This document shows, in pieces, positions 1-14,000 of a stretch of DNA of 64,000 nt. The DNA is from Leidyana gryllorum EB-2025a (Eukaryota; Apicomplexa): positions 1 through 64,000 of the forward strand of contig JBLWGC010000185.1 in NCBI GenBank assembly GCA_048772705.1, written 5' to 3'. A program made the translations under genes and the position numbers. Each line of letters opens with the position of its first letter. The stretch's first letter is position 1. The notes under the pieces are model-generated. The model saw nothing but the letters and a program-made list of their open reading frames with translations, had not been told where the DNA came from and did not search any database.

Positions 1-3000
1 TTGAGGCTCAGAGACCGTCTGTGGCTCTTCGGGTTGTGGACGCTCGACATCAGACTCCTCAGATTGAGGCTCAGAGACAGTCTGTGGCTCTTCGGGTTGA
101 GGACGATCGACATCGGGCTCTTCGGGTTGAGGACGCTCGACATCAGATTCCTCAGATTGAGGCTCAGAGATCAGCAGCGGCTCTTCGGGTTGAGGACGCT
201 CGACATCAGACTCCTCAGATTGAGGCTCAGAGACCGTCTGTGGCTCTTCGGGTTGTGGCTGCTCAACATCGGGCTCTTCGGGTTGAGGACGCTCGACATC
301 AGACTCCTCAGATTGAGGCTCAGAGACAGTCTGTGGCTTCTCGCTGTCAACAGGTTGTGGACGCTCGACATCAGACTCCTCAGATTGAGGCTCAGAGACA
401 GTCTGTGGCTCTTCGGGTTGTGGCTGCTCAACATCGGGCTCTTCGGGTTGAGGACGCTCGACATCAGATTCCTCAGATTGAGGCTCAGAGATCAGCTGTG
501 GCTCTTCGGGTTGAGGACGATCGACATCAGACTCCTCACATTGAGGCTCAGAGACAGTCTGTGGCTCTTCGGGTTGTGGACGCTCGACATCAGACTCCTC
601 AGATTGAGGCTCAGAGACAGTCTGTGGCTTCTCGCTGTCAACAGGTTGTGGACGCTCGACATCAGACTCCTCAGATTGAGGCTCAGAGATCAGCAGCGGC
701 TCTTCGGGTTGAGGACGCTCGACATCAGACTCCTCAGATTGAGGCTCAGAGACAGTCTGTGGCTCTTCGGGTTGTGGCTGCTCAACATCGGGCTCTTCGG
801 GTTGAGGACGCTCGACATCAGACTCCTCAGATTGAGGCTCAGAGACAGTCTGTGGCTTCTCGCTGTCAACAGGTTGTGGACGCTCGACATCAGATTCCTC
901 AGATTGAGGCTCAGAGACAGTCTGTGGCTCTTCGGGTTGTGGACGCTCGACATCAGATTCCTCAGATTGAGGCTCAGAGATCAGCTGTGGCTCTTCGGGT
1001 TGAGGACGATCGACATCGGGCTCTTCGGGTTGAGGACGCTCGACATCAGACTCCTCAGATTGAGGCTCAGAGACAGTCTGTGGCTCTTCGGGTTGAGGAC
1101 GCTCGACATCAGACTCCTCAGATTGAGGCTCAGAGACAGTCTGTGGCTTCTCGCTATCAACAGGTTGTGGCTGCTCGACATCAGATTCCTCAGATTGAGG
1201 CTCAGAGACAGTCTGTGGCTCTTCGGGTTGTGGCTGCTCACTATCGGGCACTTCGGGTTGAGGACGCTCGACATCAGACTCCTCAGATTGAGGCTCAGAG
1301 ACAGTCTGCGGCTTCTCGCTGTCAACAGGTTGTGGACGCTCGACATCAGACTCCTCAGATTGAGGCTCAGAGACAGTCTGTGGCTCTTCGGGTTGTGGAC
1401 GCTCGACATCAGACTCCTCAGATTGAGGCTCAGAGACAGTCTGTGGCTTCTCGCTATCAACAGGTTGTGGACGCTCGACATCAGACTCCTCAGATTGAGG
1501 CTCAGAGACAGTCTGTGGCTTCTCGCTGTCAACAGGTTGTGGCTGCTCGACATCAGACTCCTCAGATTGAGGCTCAGAGACAGTCTGTGGCTCTTCGGGT
1601 TGAGGACGCTCGACATCAGACTCCTCAGATTGAGGCTCAGAGACAGTCTGTGGCTCTTCGGGTTGTGGACGCTCGACATCAGACTCCTCAGATTGAGGCT
1701 CAGAGACAGTCTGTGGCTCTTCGGGTTGTGGACGCTCGACATCAGACTCCTCAGATTGAGGCTCAGAGACAGTCTGTGGCTTCTCGCTGTCAACAGGTTG
1801 TGGACGCTCGACATCAGACTCCTCAGATTGAGGCTCAGAGACAGTCTGTGGCTTCTCGCTGTCAACAGGTTGTGGCTGCTCGACATCAGACTCCTCAGAT
1901 TGAGGCTCAGAGACAGTCTGTGGCTTCTCGCTGTCAACAGGTTGTGGACGCTCGACATCAGATTCCTCAGATTGAGGCTCAGAGACAGTCTGTGGCTCTT
2001 CGGGTTGAGGACGCTCGACATCAGATTCCTCAGATTGAGGCTCAGAGACCGTCTGTGGCTTCTCGCTGTCAACAGGTTGTGGACGCTCGACATCAGACTC
2101 CTCAGATTGAGGCTGAGAGACAGTCTGTGGCTCTTCGGGTTGTGGACGCTCGACATCAGACTCCTCAGATTGAGGCTCAGAGACAGTCTGTGGCTTCTCG
2201 CTGTCAACAGGTTGTGGACGCTCGACATCAGATTCCTCAGATTGAGGCTCAGAGACAGTCTGTGGCTCTTCGGGTTGTGGACGCTCGACATCAGATTCCT
2301 CAGATTGAGGCTCAGAGACAGTCTGTGGCTCTTCGGGTTGAGGACGCTCGACATCAGACTCCTCAGATTGAGGCTCAGAGACAGTCTGTGGCTCTTCGGG
2401 TTGTGGACGCTCGACATCAGACTCCTCAGATTGAGGCTCAGAGACAGTCTGTGGCTTCTCGCTGTCAACAGCTTGTGGGTGCTCGACATCAGATTCCTCA
2501 GATTGAGGCTCAGAGACCGTCTGTGGCTTCTCGCTGTCAACAGGTTGTGGACGCTCGACATCAGACTCCTCAGATTGAGGCTCAGAGACAGTCTGTGGCT
2601 TCTCGCTGTCAACAGGTTGTGGACGCTCGACATCAGATTCCTCAGATTGAGGCTCAGAGACAGTCTGTGGCTTCTCGCTGTCAACAGGTTGTGGACGCTC
2701 GACATCAGACTCCTCAGATTGAGGCTCAGAGACAGTCTGTGGCTTCTCGCTGTCAACAGGTTGTGGACGCTCGACATCAGACTCCTCAGATTGAGGCTCA
2801 GAGACAGTCTGTGGCTCTTCGGGTTGTGGACGCTCGACATCAGACTCCTCAGATTGAGGCTCAGAGACAGTCTGTGGCTTCTCGCTGTCGACGGGTTGTG
2901 GGTGCTCGACATCAGACTCCTCAGATTGAGGCTCAGAGACAGTCTGTGGCTCTTCGGGTTGAGGACGCTCGACATCAGATTCCTCAGATTGAGGCTCAGA

Positions 3001-6000
3001 GACAGTCTGTGGCTCTTCGGGTTGTGGCTGCTCGACATCAGACTCCTCAGATTGAGGCTCAGAGACAGTCTGTGGCTCTTCGGGTTGAGGACGCTCGACA
3101 TCAGACTCCTCAGATTGAGGCTCAGAGACAGTCTGTGGCTCTTCGGGTTGTGGACGCTCGACATCAGACTCCTCAGATTGAGGCTCAGAGACAGTCTGTG
3201 GCTTCTCGCTGTCAACAGGTTGTGGCTGCTCGACATCAGACTCCTCAGATTGAGGCTCAGAGACAGTCTGTGGCTTCTCGCTATCAACAGGTTGTGGACG
3301 CTCGACATCAGACTCCTCAGATTGAGGCTCAGAGACAGTCTGTGGCTTCTCGCTATCAACAGGTTGTGGCTGCTCGACATCAGATTCCTCAGATTGAGGC
3401 TCAGAGACAGTCTGTGGCTCTTCGGGTTGTTGCTCGACATCAGACTCCTCAGATTGAGGCTCAGAGACATCTGTGGCTCTTCGGATTGAGGACGCTCGAC
3501 ATCAGACTCCTCAGATTGAGGCTCAGAGACAGTCTGTGGCTTCTCGCTGTCAACAGGTTGTGGCTGCTCGACATCAGATTCCTCAGATTGAGGCTCAGAG
3601 ACAGTCTGTGGCTCTTCGGGTTGTGGCTGCTCAACATCAGACTCCTCAGATTGAGGCTCAGAGACAGTCTGTGGCTTCTCGCTGTCAACAGGTTGAGGAC
3701 GCTCGACATCAGACTCCTCAGATTGAGGCTCAGAGACAGTCTGTGGCTTCTCGCTGTCAACAGGTTGTGGCTGCTCGACATCAGATTCCTCAGATTGAGG
3801 CTCAGAGACAGTCTGTGGCTCTTCGGGTTGTGGCTGCTCGACATCAGACTCCTCAGATTGAGGCTCAGAGACAGTCTGTGGCTCTTCGGGTTGAGGACGC
3901 TCGACATCAGACTCCTCAGATTGAGGCTCAGAGACAGTCTGTGGCTTCTCGCTGTCAACAGGTTGTGGACGCTCGACATCAGACTCCTCAGATTGAGGCT
4001 CAGAGACAGTCTGTGGCTTCTCGCTGTCAACAGGTTGTGGCTGCTCGACATCAGACTCCTCAGATTGAGGCTCAGAGACAGTCTGTGGCTTCTCGCTGTC
4101 AACAGGTTGTGGCTGCTCGACATCAGACTCCTCAGATTGAGGCTCAGAGACAGTCTGTGGCTCTTCGGGTTGAGGACGCTCGACATCAGATTCCTCAGAT
4201 TGAGGCTCAGAGACAGTCTGTGGCTCTTCGGGTTGTGGCTGCTCAACATCGGGCTCTTCGGGTTGAGGACGCTCGACATCAGACTCCTCAGATCGAGGCT
4301 CAGAGACAGTCTGTGGCTTCTCGCTATCAACAGGTTGTGGACGCTCGACATCAGACTCCTCAGATTGAGGCTCAGAGACAGTCTGTGGCTCTTCGGGTTG
4401 AGGACGCTCGACATCAGACTCCTCAGATTGAGGCTCAGAGACAGTCTGTGGCTTCTCGCTGTCAACAGGTTGTGGACGCTCGACATCAGATTCCTCAGAT
4501 TGAGGCTCAGAGACAGTCTGTGGCTCTTCGGGTTGTGGACGCTCGACATCAGATTCCTCAGATTGAGGCTCAGAGACAGTCTGTGGCTCTTCGGGTTGTG
4601 GACGCTCGACATCAGACTCCTCAGATTGAGGCTCAGAGACAGTCTGTGGCTTCTCGCTGTCAACAGGTTGTGGCTGCTCGACATCAGACTCCTCAGATTG
4701 AGGCTCAGAGACAGTCTGTGGCTTCTCGCTGTCGACGGGTTGTGGGTGCTCGACATCAGACTCCTCAGATTGAGGCTCAGAGATCAGCTGTGGCTCTTCG
4801 GGTTGTGGACGCTCGACATCAGACTCCTCAGATTGAGGCTCAGAGACAGTCTGTGGCTTCTCGCTGTCAACAGGTTGTGGCTGCTCGACATCAGACTCCT
4901 CAGATTGAGGCTCAGAGACAGTCTGTGGCTTCTCGCTATCAACAGGTTGTGGACGCTCGACATCAGACTCCTCAGATTGAGGCTCAGAGATCAGCTGTGG
5001 CTCTTCGGGTTTGGGACGCTCGACATCAGACTCCTCAGATTGAGGCTCAGAGACAGTCTGTGGCTTCTCGCTGTCAACAGGTTGTGGACGCTCGACATCA
5101 GACTCCTCAGATTGAGGCTCAGAGACAGTCTGTGGCTCTTCGGGTTGTGGACGCTCGACATCAGACTCCTCAGATTGAGGCTCAGAGATCAGCTGTGGCT
5201 CTTCGGGTTGTGGACGCTCGACATCAGACTCCTCAGATTGAGGCTCAGAGATCAGCTGTGGCTCTTCGGGTTTGGGACGCTCGACATCAGATTCCTCAGA
5301 TTGAGGCTCAGAGATCAGCTGTGGCTCTTCGGGTTGAGGACGCTCGACATCAGACTCCTCAGATTGAGGCTCAGAGACAGTCTGTGGCTTCTCGCTGTCA
5401 ACAGGTTGTGGACGCTCGACATCAGACTCCTCAGATTGAGGCTCAGAGACAGTCTGTGGCTCTTCGGGTTGTGGACGCTCGACATCAGACTCCTCAGATT
5501 GAGGCTCAGAGATCAGCTGTGGCTCTTCGGGTTGTGGACGCTCGACATCAGACTCCTCAGATTGAGGCTCAGAGACAGTCTGTGGCTTCTCGCTGTCAAC
5601 AGGTTGTGGACGCTCGACATCAGACTCCTCAGATTGAGGCTCAGAGATCAGCTGTGGCTCTTCGGGTTGTGGACGCTCGACATCAGACTCCTCAGATTGA
5701 GGCTCAGAGACAGTCTGTGGCTCTTCGGGTTGTGGACGCTCGACATCAGACTCCTCAGATTGAGGCTCAGAGACAGTCTGTGGCTTCTCGCTGTCAACAG
5801 GTTGTGGACGCTCGACATCAGACTCCTCAGATTGAGGCTCAGAGACAGTCTGTGGCTCTTCGGGTTGAGGACGCTCGACATCAGATTCCTCAGATTGAGG
5901 CTCAGAGACAGTCTGTGGCTCTTCGGGTTGTGGACGCTCGACATCAGACTCCTCAGATTGAGGCTCAGAGACAGTCTGTGGCTTCTCGCTTTCAACAGGT

Positions 6001-9000
6001 TGTGGCTGCTCGACATCAGATTCCTCAGATTGAGGCTCAGAGACAGTCTGTGGCTTCTCGCTGTCAACAGGTTGTGGACGCTCGACATCAGACTCCTCAG
6101 ATTGAGGCTCAGAGACAGTCTGTGGCTTCTCGCTGTCAACAGGTTGTGGCTGCTCGACATCAGACTCCTCAGATTGAGGCTCAGAGACAGTCTGTGGCTT
6201 CTCGCTGTCAACAGGTTGTGGACGCTCGACATCAGACTCCTCAGATTGAGGCTCAGAGACAGTCTGTGGCTTCTCGCTGTCAACAGGTTGTGGACGCTCG
6301 ACATCAGACTCCTCAGATTGAGGCTCAGAGACAGTCTGTGGCTTCTCGCTGTCAACAGGTTGTGGACGCTCGACATCAGACTCCTCAGATTGAGGCTCAG
6401 AGACAGTCTGTGGCTCTTCGGGTTGAGGACGCTCGACATCAGACTCCTCAGATTGAGGCTCAGAGACAGTCTGTGGCTCTTCGGGTTGAGGACGCTCGAC
6501 ATCAGATTCCTCAGATTGAGGCTCAGAGACAGTCTGTGGCTCTTCGGGTTGTGGACGCTCGACATCAGACTCCTCAGATTGAGGCTCAGAGACAGTCTGT
6601 GGCTTCTCGCTGTCAACAGGTTGTGGCTGCTCGACATCAGACTCCTCAGATTGAGGCTCAGAGATCAGCTGTGGCTCTTCGGGTTTGGGACGCTCGACAT
6701 CAGACTCCTCAGATTGAGGCTCAGAGACAGTCTGTGGCTTCTCGCTGTCAACAGGTTGTGGACGCTCGACATCAGACTCCTCAGATTGAGGCTCAGAGAT
6801 CAGCTGTGGCTCTTCGGGTTGTGGACGCTCGACATCAGACTCCTCAGATTGAGGCTCAGAGACAGTCTGTGGCTTCTCGCTGTCAACAGGTTGTGGACGC
6901 TCGACATCAGACTCCTCAGATTGAGGCTCAGAGACAGTCTGTGGCTCTTCGGGTTGTGGACGCTCGACATCAGACTCCTCAGATTGAGGCTCAGAGACAG
7001 TCTGTGGCTTCTCGCTGTCAACAGGTTGTGGACGCTCGACATCAGACTCCTCAGATTGAGGCTCAGAGACAGTCTGTGGCTTCTCGCTATCAACAGGTTG
7101 TGGCTGCTCGACATCAGATTCCTCAGATTGAGGCTCAGAGACAGTCTGTGGCTCTTCGGGTTGTGGACGCTCGACATCAGACTCCTCAGATTGAGGCTCA
7201 GAGACAGTCTGTGGCTTCTCGCTTTCAACAGGTTGTGGCTGCTCGACATCAGATTCCTCAGATTGAGGCTCAGAGACAGTCTGTGGCTTCTCGCTGTCAA
7301 CGGGTTGTGGACGCTCGACATCAGACTCCTCAGATTGAGGCTCAGAGACAGTCTGTGGCTTCTCGCTGTCAACAGGTTGTGGACGCTCGACATCAGACTC
7401 CTCAGATTGAGGCTCAGAGACAGTCTGTGGCTTCTCGCTGTCAACAGGTTGTGGACGCTCGACATCAGATTCCTCAGATTGAGGCTCAGAGACAGTCTGT
7501 GGCTCTTCGGGTTGAGGACGCTCGACATCAGACTCCTCAGATTGAGGCTCAGAGACAGTCTGTGGCTTCTCGCTGTCAACAGGTTGTGGACGCTCGACAT
7601 CAGACTCCTCAGATTGAGGCTCAGAGACAGTCTGTGGCTCTTCGGGTTGAGGACGCTCGACATCAGACTCCTCAGATTGAGGCTCAGAGACAGTCTGTGG
7701 CTTCTCGCTGTCAACAGGTTGTGGACGCTCGACATCAGATTCCTCAGATTGAGGCTCAGAGACAGTCTGTGGCTCTTCGGGTTGAGGACGCTCGACATCA
7801 GACTCCTCAGATTGAGGCTCAGAGACAGTCTGTGGCTTCTCGCTGTCAACAGGTTGTGGACGCTCGACATCAGACTCCTCAGATTGAGGCTCAGAGACCG
7901 TCTGTGGCTTCTCGCTGTCAACAGGTTGTGGACGCTCGACATCAGACTCCTCAGATTGAGGCTCAGAGACAGTCTGTGGCTTCTCGCTGTCAACAGGTTG
8001 TGGACGCTCGACATCAGATTCCTCAGATTGAGGCTCAGAGACAGTCTGTGGCTTCTCGCTGTCAACAGGTTGTGGCTGCTCGACATCAGATTCCTCAGAT
8101 TGAGGCTCAGAGACAGTCTGTGGCTCTTCGGGTTGTGGACGCTCGACATCAGACTCCTCAGATTGAGGCTCAGAGACAGTCTGTGGCTTCTCGCTGTCAA
8201 CAGGTTGTGGACGCTCGACATCAGACTCCTCAGATTGAGGCTGAGAGACAGTCTGTGGCTCTTCGGGTTGTGGACGCTCGACATCAGACTCCTCAGATTG
8301 AGGCTCAGAGACAGTCTGTGGCTCTTCGGGTTGTGGACGCTCGACATCAGACTCCTCAGATTGAGGCTCAGAGACAGTCTGTGGCTCTTCGGGTTGAGGA
8401 CGCTCGACATCAGACTCCTCAGATTGAGGCTCAGAGACAGTCTGTGGCTTCTCGCTGTCAACAGGTTGTGGACGCTCGACATCAGACTCCTCAGATTGAG
8501 GCTCAGAGACAGTCTGTGGCTTCTCGCTGTCAACAGGTTGTGGCTGCTCGACATCAGACTCCTCAGATTGAGGCTCAGAGACAGTCTGTGGCTTCTCGCT
8601 GTCAACAGGTTGTGGCTGCTCGACATCAGACTCCTCAGATTGAGGCTCAGAGACAGTCTGTGGCTCTTCGGGTTGTGGACGCTCGACATCAGACTCCTCA
8701 GATTGAGGCTCAGAGACAGTCTGTGGCTTCTCGCTGTCAACAGGTTGTGGACGCTCGACATCAGACTCCTCAGATTGAGGCTCAGAGACAGTCTGTGGCT
8801 TCTCGCTGCCAACAGGTTGTGGCTGCTCGACATCAGACTCCTCAGATTGAGGCTCAGAGACAGTCTGTGGCTCTTCGGGTTGAGGACGCTCGACATCAGA
8901 CTCCTCAGATTGAGGCTCAGAGACAGTCTGTGGCTTCTCGCTGTCAACAGGTTGTGGACGCTCGACATCAGACTCCTCAGATTGAGGCTCAGAGACAGTC

Positions 9001-11035
9001 TGTGGCTTCTCGCTGTCAACAGGTTGTGGACGCTCGACATCAGACTCCTCAGATTGAGGCTCAGAGACAGTCTGTGGCTCTTCGGGTTGAGGACGCTCGA
9101 CATCAGACTCCTCAGATTGAGGCTCAGAGACAGTCTGTGGCTTCTCGCTGTCAACAGGTTGTGGACGCTCGACATCAGACTCCTCAGATTGAGGCTCAGA
9201 GACAGTCTGTGGCTCTTCGGGTTGTGGCTGCTCAACATCGGGCTCTTCGGGTTGAGGACGCTCGACATCAGACTCCTCAGATTGAGGCTCAGAGACAGTC
9301 TGTGGCTTCTCGCTATCAACAGGTTGTGGCTGCTCGACATCAGACTCCTCAGATTGAGGCTCAGAGACAGTCTGTGGCTTCTCGCTGTCAACAGGTTGTG
9401 GACGCTCGACATCAGATTCCTCAGATTGAGGCTCAGAGACAGTCTGTGGCTCTTCGGGTTGTGGCTGCTCGACATCAGACTCCTCAGATTGAGGCTCACA
9501 GACAGTCTGTGGCTTCTCGCTGTCAACAGGTTGTGGACGCTCGACATCAGATTCCTCAGATTGAGGCTCAGAGACAGTCTGTGGCTCTTCGGGTTGAGGA
9601 CGCTCGACATCAGACTCCTCAGATTGAGGCTCAGAGACAGTCTGTGGCTCTTCGGGTTGTGGACGCTCGACATCAGACTCCTCAGATTGAGGCTCAGAGA
9701 CAGTCTGTGGCTCTTCGGGTTGTGGACGCTCGACATCAGACTCCTCAGATTGAGGCTCAGAGACAGTCTGTGGCTTCTCGCTGTCAACAGGTTGTGGCTG
9801 CTCGACATCAGATTCCTCAGATTGAGGCTCAGAGACAGTCTGTGGCTCTTCGGGTTGAGGACGCTCGACATCAGACTCCTCAGATTGAGGCTCAGAGACA
9901 GTCTGTGGCTCTTCGGGTTGTGGCTGCTCGACATCAGACTCCTCAGATTGAGGCTCAGAGACAGTCTGTGGCTTCTCGCTGTCAACAGGTTGTGGACGCT
10001 CGACATCAGATTCCTCAGATTGAGGCTCAGAGACAGTCTGTGGCTCTTCGGGTTGTGGACGCTCGACATCAGATTCCTCAGATTGAGGCTCAGAGACAGT
10101 CTGTGGCTCTTCGGGTTGTGGACGCTCGACATCAGACTCCTCAGATTGAGGCTCAGAGACAGTCTGTGGCTCTTCGGGTTGTGGCTGCTCGACATCAGAC
10201 TCCTCAGATTGAGGCTCAGAGACAGTCTGTGGCTTCTCGCTGTCAACAGGTTGTGGCTGCTCGACATCAGATTCCTCAGATTGAGGCTCAGAGACAGTCT
10301 GTGGCTCTTCGGGTTGAGGACGCTCGACATCAGACTCCTCAGATTGAGGCTCAGAGACAGTCTGTGGCTCTTCGGGTTGTGGACGCTCGACATCAGACTC
10401 CTCAGATTGAGGCTCAGAGACAGTCTGTGGCTTCTCTTCGGGTTGTGGACGCTCGACATCAGACTCCTCAGATTGAGGCTCAGAGACAGTCTGTGGCTTC
10501 TCGCTGTCAACAGGTTGTGGCTGCTCGACATCAGACTCCTCAGATTGAGGCTCAGAGACAGTCTGTGGCTCTTCGGGTTGAGGACGCTCGACATCAGACT
10601 CCTCAGATTGAGGCTCAGAGACAGTCTGTGGCTTCTCGCTGTCAACAGGTTGTGGCTGCTCGACATCAGATTCCTCAGATTGAGGCTCAGAGACAGTCTG
10701 TGGCTCTTCGGGTTGAGGACGCTCGACATCAGACTCCTCAGATTGAGGCTCAGAGACAGTCTGTGGCTCCTCGGGTTGTCGCTGCTCAACATCAGACTCC
10801 TCAGACTGAGGCTCGGAGATAGTCTGTGGCTTCTCGCTGTCAACAGGTTGTGGCTGCTCGACATCAGACTCCTCAGATTGAGGCTCAGAGACGGTCTGTG
10901 GCTTCTCGCTTTGAACAGGTTGTGGCTGCTCGACATCAGACTCCTCAGATTGAGGCTCGGAGACAGTTTGTGGCTTCTCGCTGTCAACAGGTTGTGGGTG
11001 CTCAACATCAGACACCTCAGATTTAGGCTGCGAGA
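1..11035 (-). repeat. Coding minisatellite with 63- and 72-nt units
   Basis: Tandem array of roughly 160 units filling the 3' part of the giant gene. Read on the minus strand there are two unit types: a 21-aa unit (63 nt) containing the ERPQPEEPQTVS linker, and a 24-aa unit (72 nt) in which EE is replaced by VDSEK. They follow each other irregularly. A 30-nt in-frame insertion (PDVE-type) appears in a few units, for example near 260, 430, 790, 1020, 4250 and 9240. All regular lengths are multiples of three. Recurrent variants include ERP/EQP, QTVS/QLIS and a few one-base changes. Units between about 10770 and 11035, at the N-terminal edge, are clearly more divergent. The array continues beyond the left end of the window. 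Confidence 0.97.
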
Positions 11036-14000
11036 TTACTCGCTCTATTGCGATAGGCTCTGAGGGAGCTTTCTCTGAGGAGGGGATCGAGATTGAGTAA
11101 TGCACATGACTTCCAATGGACCTCGGTTGTCTTCCATCCGATTGGTTTTCGTGTCCTTCAGAGCCAGGGACAGACTGTCCTGAGCGGTCTGAGATCCAAT
11201 CAGCTTTTTGACACGGCTTGATGGCAGAACTTTGTTCGGAGAGGGATGAGTTGAGCGAACTTGAGCCCACTGAGTGTGCTGCTTCGCGCGGCAATACGCA
11301 AGCGGTCCTCCAAGCTGCCTCCTGAGAAGCGCTTGAAACATTTTCATTTGAAGTACTTCCATCCTCGCCTGGATGTTGCGAATCAGGCGACAGATCCTTC
11401 TCCTCGATGGATTGGCTTCCTTGTTGTTTGCTGTCCGACGGTGACTCGTGCTTATCTAATTGTGGAAGAACGGACGAGATGTTCGTTTCCATATTGGGTG
11501 GATGTCTCGGAGGTGTTGGTGACTGGTTGGGTTCGTGAAGGATACTGGTCGACCGAGCACGAGGGTCCGCATCTTCTGTTGAAGAGTACACCGCGTCATA
11601 GATCGGCGGGGTACCAGGGAGGCCTGGAAGGGAGTCAACACCAAGAGGAGGCTTGTCGTGAGGTTTATATGTGGGTAGATTTTCCAGTGACGAGTTCATG
11701 CGGCTGCATCGTCGGTGAGGCATATGCCAAGAGCAATCATCTTCTGGCAGAGACGAACGGTCGAAGTCGCTGGGAGTCCATCGTGCACCTGAGCTCGAGG
11801 TAAGGGTGATATCAGTACGGAAATTGGTGGGTGTTGGGGGTGCTATGGGCGCTATTCTGGGCGGCGTCTCATCGGAGGGCCCTCCAAGGGCCCTTGACAC
11901 CCCGCTCCTGGAGGAGGTGGACCTTTGCTCGCAGACGACGACGGACGGTGTTTTAGTAGGTGGGACCTTGTTAACCTCAGAGCACCTGCTTGGCACTTGC
12001 TCAGAAGGCTCTGGCAAGAATTCAGGTCCCTCCAGACCATAGTCCTCAGGCATGCACTCGTCAGATGGAAGGTCGCCACGGGAGGGTGTGTCACAAACTT
12101 CTGCGACATCAGAGAGACCCGAAGGAGTGAATCTCGGCACAGAAGTGGGTAAGGCTGTGGGTCCATGAGGCTCGGAGGGGCCTCCGAGCGGACGGTCAAT
12201 GTCGGAGACACTGAGTCTGGGAGACATTGCTTCCTCACCAACGGGGGGACGCGGTTCAGCATCGGTTATGGGACTGCGGCCAGTCGAGGCAAGCGGGGAG
12301 TTGTAGCCTCCCTCCGATTCACTCGATTCCGTCAGTAACGTGTCTTCCACTTCACTGGATTGTTGGGGCTCCGATTGGGGCTCCTGTGTACCACTAGCAG
12401 CATCGGGAGGGGGTACATATGAGTTCGCGTGATTTGACCAGTCTTCCGTGGGGACAGGGGAACCGTCAAGATCGGTGACCAAAGTTGCAGCTTCTTCTTC
12501 TTCATCAGAGGGTTGCTCTCGAAGCGGTTGCGAGGGGGTACCATCATTGGTCGCAACTGGAAGATCGGCTTCATACATGTCTTCACTGATTGTATCTTCT
12601 TCGACCTCGGTTTGACTCGGGCGCTGCAGGGGGTCGACTTCAATCAACATTGGTTCCTCGTCCGTTATCCAAGTTTCCTCATCCTGCTGACTCGTCAAGA
12701 GATCACTTGAGGAAGAGTGGCGTAAGGCGGGTGTCTTTCCACCGGATTCGTACCGGCCTCTTGGTGTCTCTTCCTGCAGACCGGAGGGGAAGGTATTTGA
12801 CTCTGGGGACGATCCAGAAAGCGGCTGTTCAGGAATTTCTCGAACTTCTCTCACAGGAAGTTGATCACTGGACGGGTTACCACGGGGTCTCGGACCGACG
12901 CTGGGACCGAATGAAGATTCGTCATCACCAATGTGACTTCCAGCACTAAAGTCTGGAAGGTTTTCATTCATCTCATTGTAATCCCCCTCAGAAGCCATTC
13001 GGACGGAGGGAGGTTGTTCACGCTCCTGGCCGTACCCATATGGACTCTCCAAACTTGGTTCCGACGGTGTGATTAAGTCACGGGAGGAATCGATGCTGTT
13101 CACGCCTTCGACACTGTTGCATTTTCTCGGTTCCCCGCTATGCTCTGGCGGAGTAGGGAGACGCTGCAGGTTTTCGGCACGACCAGGAAGATACTCTCCG
13201 CCTCCGCCTGGTTTCCCTTCGGAGGGGGCACTCAATGGAGTATCGGCAGTGGGCACTCGAGGAGAGTTAGCGTTGTCGTCGAGACCTTCCGAAGACCACT
13301 GAGACATATCCATATCCCTCAATTCTGGCTCGGTATCAGTATTCTCTGGATGGCGTGGGAGGCTTGGCTCTTCGGTGTAGTCCGATTCTCTCATAGATCT
13401 GTCGCCCGAGGATGCGGATTCTTCAATTGAAAGTTCACGAGTGGGATCCTCTGGTCGCGGCAGGTCGGGGGACGAGATGCTCGCCGATTGGCAATCGGAG
13501 ACGTCGGAGAAAGGATGAGAAATCTGACTGCGTGAAGCATCCGCGGCTTCTGCACTCGGAGTAGACGGCCTTGCGTCTTCATCTTGGGGGGCGATTGCGG
13601 ACAAGGTGGAATGCGACAACAAATCGCTTGACACGGCAGTCACCCCGCTCGCCTGCCGAGTGGGTGGTTCCAAATCCGGGGAGATACCCGAGTCTTGATT
13701 GACTGGTCCGTTGACATCGTATGTGGCGGGTAGTTCGCTGATAGCAAAGTTGGGATTACTGATGGTGGACGAGCTGCTGTCTCCTTCCGATTCGCTCTCC
13801 ATAACATCCGGCAGTCGAGGACCGTGTGTTTGAGGGGGTGGTCGACGATGAGATGTTGGGATTGGGGTCGGTTTGCGATAGAATGCATAAGTTTGAACAT
13901 TCGGACGTTGACGCAAAGGACCGCTCCCACTCTCATCCGAGCTTCCTGAATCGGCTTCCAGCTGCGGCACTCGTCTCCTCGGCAGTAAAGACTCATGAAT

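Noticed and set aside
1-11035. CRISPR-like repeat array
   Set aside because: Units are contiguous protein-coding minisatellites without unique spacers, inside a eukaryotic gene.
21-11063. Plus-strand open frames of up to 3,680 codons across the repeat array
   Set aside because: Unit lengths are multiples of three and lack stops in several frames, so any frame stays open. Only the minus frame continues into unique, spliced, coding-like sequence; the plus frames end where the array ends.
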